5,340 bases of DNA. It comes from an uncultured Flavobacteriales bacterium (GTDB taxonomy: Bacteria; Bacteroidota; Bacteroidia; CAIKAF01). The DNA lies in contig CALEWF010000184.1 in NCBI GenBank assembly GCA_937925455.1, positions 1 to 5,340 of the forward strand, in the 5' to 3' direction. Shown piece after piece: positions 1 to 5,340 of the stretch. The notes beneath the pieces were generated by a model, which saw only the letters and a list, made by a program, of their open reading frames with translations, was not told the DNA's origin and searched no databases. Position 1 is the first letter of the stretch. Each line of letters opens with the position of its first letter. A program made the translations under genes and the position numbers.

Positions 1-250
1 TTCATTTCTGTATTAAAGCCGATTATATGAAGTAACCACCTGGGTTCAACCAATTATTTTGCTTCAATTGCAATAACTCTTATTTCAGGTGTTTTTAATT
101 GGTTTATTTTCTCAGTGTTCTCTGTGTTTAATATTTAACAGTGGCTACAAAGGTTTTTTGTCTTTACGGATGCCTTAGAAAAATTTCTAATGCATAATTT
201 AGGTTTAAATGTGCAAATCAAAATTTTACGCTTAAATCTTAAATTAACCT
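1..250. other. AT-rich intergenic region, no gene supported
   Basis: No reading frame here looks like a protein. All three plus frames at the left edge hit stops within about 35 bases, and the minus frames are also interrupted. What can be seen is small-scale repetition: a tandem 9-mer at 109-126 (listed separately), an inverted repeat TTAGAAA-AA-TTTCTAA at 175-190, and a tandem CTTAAAT at 231-244. CACCTG (37-42) and CAGGTG (86-91) form a widely spaced inverted pair. I see no tRNA or rRNA. The tract is most likely decayed intergenic sequence downstream of the minus-strand phosphatase gene and of whatever lies left of the window. Confidence 0.6.
109..126. repeat. Degenerate tandem 9-mer, CTCTGTG-type
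   Basis: TTCTCAGTG (109-117) is followed immediately by TTCTCTGTG (118-126), which differs at one base. The following bases (TTTAATATTTAACAGTGG) resemble the variable part of the CTCTGTG/CACAGAG-type intergenic repeats that I recall from many Bacteroidota and other environmental genomes. Membership of that repeat class is my inference; only the two-copy tandem is directly visible. Confidence 0.4.
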
Positions 251-380
251 TAGCGTGAGGTGGCTGTAGGGTGCACCCTAAAGGGTGCAGTGCGTAACGA
301 AGTGAAGCACCGAGCAAACAGCGAGCCCGAAAGACACCGACCCGCCCCGGAATAACAATGGAGGGGAGGGGCACGCCCCA
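251..380. repeat. GC-rich palindromic intergenic element, REP-like
   Basis: This block is roughly 60% G+C between much more AT-rich flanks, and it contains several short symmetric parts. GGGTGCACCC at 269-278 is a perfect palindrome. TGCACCC-TAAA-GGGTGCA (272-289) can form a 7-bp hairpin with a tetraloop. GTGC (290-293) pairs with GCAC (307-310). CGAGC occurs twice, 11 bp apart (311-315 and 322-326). CCCGCCCC (341-348) can pair with GGGGAGGG (363-370) with one mismatch, and GGGGC-AC-GCCCC lies at 368-379. Composition and layout resemble the intergenic palindromic repeats found in many copies in Bacteroidota genomes. Only one copy is present, so its multicopy nature is inferred. The block overlaps a minus-strand open frame that I consider accidental. 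Confidence 0.5.
368..379 (-). terminator. Possible 3'-end hairpin behind the phosphatase gene
   Basis: On the minus strand GGGGCGTGCCCC begins 8 bases past the phosphatase stop codon. It can fold as a 4-5 bp GC stem with a very short loop. No T-run follows on the minus strand (the next bases are TCCCCTCC), so this is not a classical intrinsic terminator. It may instead stabilise the mRNA end or simply be part of the GC-rich repeat block. Confidence 0.25.
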
Positions 381-387
381 AAATAAA

Positions 388-2211
388 TTATTTAACTTTT
401 AACAAGCGCTTGCTGGCTTTTGACTTCTGCCCCTGCAAGGTGATAATATACATACCTGCGGAAAGTTGCGACCCGTCGAAGTGTGCATAATTCAAGCCTT
501 GTACAGACATGCCCAAGTTTTTTTCTAAAACCACCTTCCCATCCATATCGGTTACAAGGATACGCATGGCCTCCGGTTGATAGGTGTAATACTGAACCAC
601 TACCTGACTGAAAAACGGATTAGGAAATGCACCAATAGTAATTACATTATGGTTTTCTTTTACTCCGGTAGTTCCGGCATTGTAAGGAGCTAAGGGAGGA
701 TAAACTCCACCTACTGATACTCCTGATGCTTGCTGTAAATAACGAGTACCATCCAGGGTGTACCAGGTAGCATCAACACTCACCGTATAACTGCGGCTGG
801 TAATAGTATTTACATTATAAAAATCAGCTTGTGTTCGGTTTTTATTTAAGTCTAAAATGTAATATCCGTGATTATTTAGGTTCACATATTTTACATGAGG
901 GAAAAGCGAAGCAATTAAACCGGAAGGAACACCCAAAGGAGAGTTTTCAGATGTTATACTAGTAGTTACAAATTCCACACCGGCAGAGTTGGCACCGGTG
1001 CCACTATCATAGCCCGAAAGTGGCAAATCATTAGCCCATGAAGTATGAATATCGCCCGTAAGAACAATCATATTTTGAATATTATTCATCATCACACTAT
1101 CGTATAATTGTTGACGTTGTACAGGGTATCCATCCCATTGGTCAGTATTCAGGGGAGCCCCAAATACTTTCAAAGGTGCCATCATCACCTGCTGACCTAA
1201 CACTTGCCATTTGGCTGTAGATTGTTTCATATTAGCCGTAAGCCAGGCAAATTGTTCGGCACTTATAATTTTTCGATTCGGGTCGTTGAGTGCTGAACTG
1301 GTGGCTCCTACCTGTTCATCCCGACCTTCTAAGCGGGTATCCAACATGTATAAGTCTATTAAATCCCCAAAATTGAACTTTCGCCAAATACGCATAGTAT
1401 CGTTCGGGTTGGGCTGACGAATGGGCATCCACTCAATATATGCCTGTACGCCAGATTTTTTGCGGGTTTCCCAATCACCTTCAGTTCCGGGCGTATGGTT
1501 TTCAGCTCCATCTCGCCAAGAATTATTTGCTGTTTCATGATCGTCCCAAACAGCAATCATGGGTAACTGTTGATGTAATAAACGCAAGTCAGCATCAAGT
1601 TTATACAAGCTATGCCGAATCCGGTAATCAGAAATAGTAATAATTTCATGAGCTGGTTCATGATTTCTATCTGCCAAGCTACTATTAGCAGCATACTCAT
1701 AAATATAATCTCCTAAATGCAATACATAATCAATATCATTACGCAATGCAATATCCCGATAAGCATTAAAATACCCGTTTTGATAATCACTGCAAGAAAC
1801 AACGGCTAAACGAATCGAATCCACATTCATTGCAGAAGGCAGGGTGTGTGTTCTTCCGGTGATAGAACGATTCCCGTTGTATTCAAAACGATAATAATAC
1901 CAGCTATCGGGCTGAAGACCGGTTACATCCACTTTGATGGTATAATCTTTATCTACCGATGTGGTTGCATAGCCAGAGGAAACGATATTGCTAAATAAAG
2001 TATCGGTAGCCATTTGCCAGTTTACAGTAACAGGGTCAACCGGAGGGTCGAGCGTAATGCGAGTCCAGATAATAACCCGATCTGGCAAAGGGTCGCCAGA
2101 AGCCACACCATGATAGAAGGGAGCCAGTGCAGGGTCTAAAAATGAACGGTCTGATTGTGCGAAGAAACTAACGTTAATACATAACAATAAAAGGGTAAGT
2201 AATTTTTTCAT
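388..2211 (-). CDS. phoD: Secreted PhoD-family alkaline phosphatase/phosphodiesterase with T9SS sorting domain
   Basis: This 607-residue protein has three clear parts. Residues 1-19 form a Sec signal peptide: two lysines, a leucine-rich core, and a likely cut near FFAQ. There is no twin-arginine motif, and Cys11 is not in a proper lipobox. Residues about 32-125 match the PhoD N-terminal beta domain (FYHGVASGDP at 32-41, VIIWTR at 46-51). Residues about 135-470 form the metallophosphatase domain, with SCSDY (C140, Y143), HLGDYIYEY (D168), WDDHE (222-226) and GDIH (386-389) as likely metal and active-site elements. Residues about 525-607 are a type A T9SS tail: FPNPF, DMDGKV, SAGMYI and a basic end. 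Family knowledge says PhoD enzymes use Ca and Fe to release phosphate from mono- and diesters. I infer action at the cell surface or outside the cell. A weak -7-like CATTTTTG lies at 2245-2252 on the minus strand. It lies 64 bp downstream of the CoA-transferase gene, so co-transcription is possible. The phoD symbol denotes the family only. Confidence 0.93.
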   Translation of the reverse strand: MKKLLTLLLLCINVSFFAQSDRSFLDPALAPFYHGVASGDPLPDRVIIWTRITLDPPVDPVTVNWQMATDTLFSNIVSSGYATTSVDKDYTIKVDVTGLQPDSWYYYRFEYNGNRSITGRTHTLPSAMNVDSIRLAVVSCSDYQNGYFNAYRDIALRNDIDYVLHLGDYIYEYAANSSLADRNHEPAHEIITISDYRIRHSLYKLDADLRLLHQQLPMIAVWDDHETANNSWRDGAENHTPGTEGDWETRKKSGVQAYIEWMPIRQPNPNDTMRIWRKFNFGDLIDLYMLDTRLEGRDEQVGATSSALNDPNRKIISAEQFAWLTANMKQSTAKWQVLGQQVMMAPLKVFGAPLNTDQWDGYPVQRQQLYDSVMMNNIQNMIVLTGDIHTSWANDLPLSGYDSGTGANSAGVEFVTTSITSENSPLGVPSGLIASLFPHVKYVNLNNHGYYILDLNKNRTQADFYNVNTITSRSYTVSVDATWYTLDGTRYLQQASGVSVGGVYPPLAPYNAGTTGVKENHNVITIGAFPNPFFSQVVVQYYTYQPEAMRILVTDMDGKVVLEKNLGMSVQGLNYAHFDGSQLSAGMYIITLQGQKSKASKRLLKVK

Positions 2212-2275
2212 AGAAGATAGTAAAATAATGATTGCACTAATTTACAAAAATGAATATAGCAAAAATCTACATGTA

Positions 2276-3553
2276 TTAAAGATAACGAAATCTTGACATA
2301 GCTTCCTTTTCCAGCCATTCGCGGTGCATAGGGTGGGCAATATCAATCAGAGCCTTTGCCCTTTGTCGCAAATTTTTTCCATACAAGTAAGCCACTCCGT
2401 ATTCTGTAATGACGTAATGAATATGAGCACGGGTAGTAGTAATTCCAGCTCCCTCTTTTACAAAAGGAACAATTTTCGATTGACCGTTTTTGGTTACTGA
2501 ATGAAGCGCTATAATAGGTTTCCCATTTTCAGAAAGTGCCGCTCCCCGAATGAAATCCATTTGCCCACCCACACCGGAGTATTGGTAAAAGCCTATGGTA
2601 TCAGCACATACCTGTCCGGTAAGATCAATTTCAATAGCTGAATTAATGGCAGTAACCCGCGGATTCATACGAATAATATTGGTGTCGTTGGTAAACGATG
2701 CTTCACGCATGGAAATAATGGGATTATCATGAATAAAATCATACAACTTTTGTGTACCCAAAGCAAAACAAGCAACAATTTTACCTTTTGAAGAGCGTTT
2801 TTCCTCACCTGTAATGACTCCTTTTTCAACTAACGGAATAATTCCATCCGAAAACATTTCAGTATGAATGCCCAGTCGGCGATGATGTTGTAATTCATTC
2901 AATACGGCATTAGGAATACTACCAATACCCATTTGCAGGGTGGACCCGTCTTCAATTAATTCAGCTACATATTTGCCTATGGCACGGTCGATTTCGGTAG
3001 GTTCATCTGAAACATGTTGAAATATTGGACGTGAAGATTGCACCAGGTAATGAAATTTACTTATATGAATATTTCCAGCACCATGAGTTCTAGGTGCTCG
3101 TTCATTTACTTCAGCAATAATCAAATCAGCAGTATCTAAAGCAGCCAGGGCAATATCAATAGAAGCTCCTAAAGAACAAAATCCATGACGATCCGGCGGA
3201 GAAACCTGAATCAATGCCACATCGGGCTTTACTAAACCTTGCTTCATCAGCAAATGAATTTCACTAAGGAATACCGGAATATAATCCCCGTGCCCATCAT
3301 ATACAGCCTGACGAACATTAGCACCCACAAAAAAGGAATTAATACGAAAAGAATTAGCTAATGAAGGTTCAGCATATGGAGCAGGACCTTCGGTATGTAA
3401 ATGAACAAACTCCACATCCTTTAATTCAGAAGATCTTCGCACAATTGCTTCAGTGAGGGGAAGTGGATGCATGGCCCCTCCATGAACAAAGATGCGTTGG
3501 CCGCTGCGAATGTTTTTTATTGCTTCATCAGCTGTAACATAGATTGGATTCAT
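2276..3553 (-). CDS. Acetyl-CoA hydrolase/CoA-transferase family protein (4-hydroxybutyrate CoA-transferase type)
   Basis: This is a 425-residue cytoplasmic enzyme of the acetyl-CoA hydrolase/transferase family. It moves CoA between acetyl-CoA and another short acid, or hydrolyses acetyl-CoA, through a glutamyl-CoA thioester. Visible family marks, in order, are DYIPVFLSEIH (90-100), SPPDRHGFCSLG (118-129), MGIGSIPNA (208-216), HTEMFSDG (230-237) with E232 as the expected catalytic glutamate, GVGGQMDF (327-334) for CoA binding, and TEYGVAYLYGK (383-393). Length is typical of the single-chain class, and both halves are present. The start is well fixed, because an in-frame TAA lies just 3 bases upstream of the ATG on the minus strand. 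Candidate substrates include acetate, butyrate, succinate and 4-hydroxybutyrate; the sequence does not decide among them. No partner pathway gene lies next to it: the phosphatase follows 64 bp downstream and the dcw cluster diverges upstream. Confidence 0.92.
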   Translation of the reverse strand: MNPIYVTADEAIKNIRSGQRIFVHGGAMHPLPLTEAIVRRSSELKDVEFVHLHTEGPAPYAEPSLANSFRINSFFVGANVRQAVYDGHGDYIPVFLSEIHLLMKQGLVKPDVALIQVSPPDRHGFCSLGASIDIALAALDTADLIIAEVNERAPRTHGAGNIHISKFHYLVQSSRPIFQHVSDEPTEIDRAIGKYVAELIEDGSTLQMGIGSIPNAVLNELQHHRRLGIHTEMFSDGIIPLVEKGVITGEEKRSSKGKIVACFALGTQKLYDFIHDNPIISMREASFTNDTNIIRMNPRVTAINSAIEIDLTGQVCADTIGFYQYSGVGGQMDFIRGAALSENGKPIIALHSVTKNGQSKIVPFVKEGAGITTTRAHIHYVITEYGVAYLYGKNLRQRAKALIDIAHPMHREWLEKEAMSRFRYL

Positions 3554-3802
3554 GGTTTAAAAATAAACTTCATTTAAAAATTTGATGAATGAATTGAACC
3601 AATTTTCTCTTAGCCCTTCACAAATATTTTACCTTTTAGTTTTAATAAAATAATATAATAAACTGATTTTATTTTATTTATAGATTTGTTAATTATTATT
3701 ATTAGCCTGAAACATTGATAAATACAGACTTTTTGTCGAGTAACCCCTATGTAATTGCTGCTTTTACAATAAAAAAATTGTTAATACGTTGTTTTTATCA
3801 AC

Positions 3803-3839
3803 AAAGTGGTAGAAAGTGGTAAAGAATGTAACAAAGTGG
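3803..3839 (+). promoter_or_regulatory. MraZ box: AAAGTGG repeats on a 10-bp period
   Basis: AAAGTGG occurs exactly at 3803-3809, 3813-3819 and 3833-3839. The in-phase slot at 3823-3829 holds a degenerate version, AGAATGT (4 of 7 matches). Each unit is 7 bp plus a 3-bp spacer, so all copies fall on the same face of the helix. MraZ proteins are known to bind short direct repeats of this type upstream of their own operon; AAAGTG-type units with 10-bp spacing have been described in Mollicutes and TGGGN repeats in E. coli. The array ends 35 bases before the mraZ start codon. Binding by the MraZ encoded next to it, giving autoregulation of the dcw operon, is therefore a strong inference. Confidence 0.8.
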
Positions 3840-3850
3840 TAAAATAATGC

Positions 3851-3858
3851 TATTTTTA
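3851..3858 (+). promoter_or_regulatory. Candidate -7 element of the mraZ promoter
   Basis: TATTTTTA matches the Bacteroidota -7 consensus TAnnTTTG at all fixed positions except the last. It sits 11 bases past the last AAAGTGG copy and 16 bases before the mraZ ATG. The place for a -33 element falls inside the MraZ repeat array and shows no TTTG, so bound MraZ would cover the upstream promoter half. The mRNA leader would be very short, around 10 bases. Confidence 0.35.
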
Positions 3859-3874
3859 CGTTGATTTTTAGTAA

Positions 3875-4348
3875 ATGGCAACATTTATCGGGGAATATCA
3901 GGCAAAAGTGGACGCCAAAGGGCGGGTGATGTTTCCAGCACCGTTCCGCAAACAACTGGAAGGTGAAGGTCAGGAGGAGTTTGTTATCAATCGTGGTTTT
4001 GAGGCTTGTTTAGTGATATATCCCAAAAAAGAATGGGATGCCATTAGCAAAAAAATTAACTCGCTGAATCCATTTAAGGCAGAGAACAGAAATTTTATTC
4101 GATTATTCAATAACGGCGCCACTCTGGTTTCGCTAGATAGCGCCGGACGCTTGCTACTACCCCGCGAACTGATGAAGTATGCAGGAATTGAAAATGATAT
4201 TTATCTCGCCGCCAATGGCCGTAAAATAGAGGTATGGGCGAAGTCGAAATATGAAGAAATGATGAATGTAAGTGCAGATGACTTTGCTGCACTGGCAGAA
4301 AAAGTGATGGGTGAAATTGATTTGAATTTCGACGGAGGTGATGAATAG
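3875..4348 (+). CDS. mraZ: Transcriptional regulator MraZ
   Basis: MraZ is a DNA-binding regulator of the dcw (division and cell wall) operon and forms ring-shaped oligomers. The 157-residue protein has the expected two tandem SpoVT/AbrB-like domains, each marked by the signature DxxGRxxxP: D13-G16-R17-P21 in the first half and D88-G91-R92-P96 in the second. Length is typical for the family. The start is fixed by an in-frame TAA directly before the ATG; there is no Shine-Dalgarno sequence, as is common in Bacteroidota. It is the first gene of the cluster, lies just downstream of the AAAGTGG repeat array, and overlaps rsmH by 8 bases. The acidic C-terminus (FDGGDE) is encoded where the next gene begins. 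Confidence 0.97.
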   Translation: MATFIGEYQAKVDAKGRVMFPAPFRKQLEGEGQEEFVINRGFEACLVIYPKKEWDAISKKINSLNPFKAENRNFIRLFNNGATLVSLDSAGRLLLPRELMKYAGIENDIYLAANGRKIEVWAKSKYEEMMNVSADDFAALAEKVMGEIDLNFDGGDE

Positions 4349-5282
4349 CCAGCAAGAAGGCAGCGGTGAATACCATATACCTGTTCTTTTACAGGAGGCC
4401 GTAAAAGCGCTGATAACAAAGAATGACGGCATTTATGTTGACCTGACATTTGGCGGTGGCGGGCATTCATCAGCCATATTGGGCAAACTGACGGGAACAG
4501 GGAAATTATTTGCATTTGATCAGGACGAAGAAGCATTACGCAATAAGCCTAACGACGAACGACTGATTTTAATAAAAGCAAACTTTAGGTTCTTTGAAAA
4601 TTATCTTAGATATCATCAAATCAACGCAGTAGATGGAGTGTTAGCAGATCTAGGGGTATCATCACACCAATTCGATACTGGCAGCAGGGGCTTTTCCATA
4701 CGTTATGACGCTCCACTGGACATGCGAATGGATCGGATGCAGCCATTGAATGCACAAAAAGTACTGAATGAATATGATGAAAAACAACTCGCAGATATGC
4801 TTTATTACTACGGTGAACTGCGAAATGCACGACAACTGGCAGCAAAAATTGTGCAGATACGAAAACAGCAACCCATCGTAACAACGGCTGAACTTAAACA
4901 TGCGTTGAAAGGAATGTTTAAGCCGCAACACGAAAAAGATTTGATGATTCAAGTATTTCAAGCCATACGGATAGAAGTGAATGGAGAGCTGGATGCACTG
5001 AAAGAAATGCTTGAACAGAGTGCACGAATAATTAAACCTGGTGGGAAACTGGTGGTAATATCTTATCACTCGTTAGAAGACCGACTGGTGAAAAATTTTT
5101 TACGTGCCGGGAATTTTAAGGGAGAACAGCTAAAAGACCTGTACGGAAACGTACTTGCACCTTTTAGGCCTGAACATGCTAAAGCAATTACTGCATCGGC
5201 AGATGAAGTAAAAAGAAATCCAAGGTCGAGAAGTGCACGTATGCGTATTGGGATTAGGAATGATGAGATTAACAAAATATAG
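4341..5282 (+). CDS. rsmH: 16S rRNA (cytosine(1402)-N(4))-methyltransferase RsmH
   Basis: RsmH (formerly MraW) uses S-adenosylmethionine to methylate N4 of C1402 in 16S rRNA, in the ribosomal P site. Counted from the ATG at 4341, the 313-residue protein shows the family signatures in order: YHIPVLLQEAV (11-21), the SAM-binding DLTFGGGGHS (34-43), FDQD (59-62), ADLGVSSHQFD (102-112), RGFS (116-119), PLDMRMD (125-131), FQAIRIEVN (206-214), IKPGG (231-235), ISYHSLEDR (240-248) and NPRSRSARMR (293-302). It is complete and of normal length. A GTG at 4338 immediately precedes the ATG and could also start translation. The ATG gives an 8-base overlap with the end of mraZ, consistent with coupled translation. 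The GGAGG at 4334-4338 is only 2 bases from the ATG, too close to be a normal ribosome binding site. Confidence 0.97.
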   Translation: MNSQQEGSGEYHIPVLLQEAVKALITKNDGIYVDLTFGGGGHSSAILGKLTGTGKLFAFDQDEEALRNKPNDERLILIKANFRFFENYLRYHQINAVDGVLADLGVSSHQFDTGSRGFSIRYDAPLDMRMDRMQPLNAQKVLNEYDEKQLADMLYYYGELRNARQLAAKIVQIRKQQPIVTTAELKHALKGMFKPQHEKDLMIQVFQAIRIEVNGELDALKEMLEQSARIIKPGGKLVVISYHSLEDRLVKNFLRAGNFKGEQLKDLYGNVLAPFRPEHAKAITASADEVKRNPRSRSARMRIGIRNDEINKI

Positions 5283-5307
5283 ATAAAACTTTTAGAAAAC
5301 ACAAAAA

Positions 5308-5340
5308 ATGAGTGTAAGCAATACACTAAGAAAAGAAGAA
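5308..5340 (+). CDS. Start of a third dcw gene, probably FtsL-like division protein (partial)
   Basis: An ATG at 5308, 25 bases after the rsmH stop and preceded by an A-rich run (CACAAAAA), opens a frame that stays open to the window edge: MSVSNTLRKEE, 11 residues. The coding part is too short to identify by itself. In Bacteroidota the gene after rsmH in this cluster usually encodes a small FtsL-like protein with a charged N-terminus, one membrane segment and a coiled coil, followed by the division penicillin-binding protein. The polar, charged start fits that. The identity is inferred from gene order only. Confidence 0.6.
   Translation, partial: MSVSNTLRKEE

Larger units (their letters stand above)
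3554..3874. other. Divergent intergenic region between the CoA-transferase gene and mraZ
   Basis: This 321-bp, very AT-rich stretch holds the start regions of two divergent units. Near the right end are the MraZ-type operator repeats and a -7-like box for mraZ, listed separately. For the leftward gene, AATATTTG on the minus strand (3621-3628) matches the Bacteroidota -7 consensus TAnnTTTG except at its first base, about 68 bases before the ATG. I see no matching -33 element, so that promoter call is weak. Low-complexity runs of A and T around 3640-3680 contain imperfect inverted copies of ATTTTATT that need mean nothing. No small gene or structured RNA was recognised. Confidence 0.6.

Noticed and set aside
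43..51. GGTTCAACC resembling a tRNA T-arm
   Set aside because: The T-stem length and the loop are wrong, and no acceptor, D-arm or anticodon arm can be assembled around it.
37..91. CACCTG...CAGGTG inverted pair with TTATTTTGC/GCAATAA inside, possibly a structured RNA
   Set aside because: The stems are short with a bulge and large unpaired parts, and nothing matches a known RNA family. Pairs like this occur by chance in AT-rich DNA.
135..374. 79-residue open frame on the minus strand
   Set aside because: It runs straight through the GC-rich palindromic block, has a composition unlike the other proteins here (many Arg, Cys, Pro and Leu), and shows no recognisable domain. It is best explained as chance across a repeat.
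1211..1637. Plus- and minus-strand open frames of about 65 residues inside the phosphatase gene
   Set aside because: They lie within a strongly supported gene with continuous family motifs and have no features of their own.
3644..3678. Inverted ATTTTATT copies as a terminator or operator
   Set aside because: The pairing is made only of A and T in a low-complexity tract, with several equally good registers, so it carries no information.
3801..3840. CRISPR-like or iteron-like short repeat array
   Set aside because: The units are only 7 bp with 3-bp spacers and lie just before mraZ. They fit an MraZ operator far better than CRISPR repeats or replication iterons.
3764..3955. 63-residue minus-strand frame over the mraZ start
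   Set aside because: It overlaps the MraZ operator repeats and the start of mraZ; its sequence (Phe/His/Thr-rich) reflects the antisense of AAAGTGGT repeats.
4107..5326. Several minus-strand frames of 86-135 residues opposite mraZ and rsmH
   Set aside because: All are antisense shadows of two highly conserved genes and show no protein-like features.

Overview
The window comes from a moderately AT-rich genome of the phylum Bacteroidota. Three things point there: a secreted enzyme with a type IX secretion (T9SS) C-terminal sorting domain, A/T-rich start regions without Shine-Dalgarno sequences, and a dcw cluster that opens mraZ - rsmH - (ftsL-like). A position within Chitinophagales or a relative is a guess from overall style, not something the sequence proves.

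Layout from left to right. Positions 1-387 hold no convincing gene. An AT-rich stretch carries a degenerate tandem repeat and short inverted repeats, then a roughly 130-bp GC-rich, palindrome-rich block (about 251-380) lies directly behind the first gene. Two genes follow on the minus strand. The one at 388-2211 is a PhoD-family alkaline phosphatase/phosphodiesterase with a Sec signal peptide and a T9SS tail. The one at 2276-3553 is an acetyl-CoA hydrolase/CoA-transferase of the 4-hydroxybutyrate CoA-transferase type. A 321-bp AT-rich divergent intergenic region (3554-3874) separates them from the plus-strand division and cell-wall cluster: mraZ (3875-4348), rsmH (4341-5282, overlapping mraZ by 8 bp) and the first 11 codons of a third gene (5308 onward, expected to be the small FtsL-like division protein).

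The plus-strand genes form the conserved start of the dcw operon: MraZ is its transcriptional regulator, RsmH methylates 16S rRNA, and cell-division and peptidoglycan genes are expected just outside the window. Directly upstream of mraZ lie three exact AAAGTGG copies and one degenerate copy, all on a 10-bp period. This matches what is known of MraZ operators and is the clearest regulatory signal here. The two minus-strand genes have unrelated functions (extracellular phosphate release and acyl-CoA metabolism) and are probably only neighbours.

I found no evidence for a novel multi-gene system. The parts that protein families do not explain are the intergenic elements at 109-126 and 251-380.
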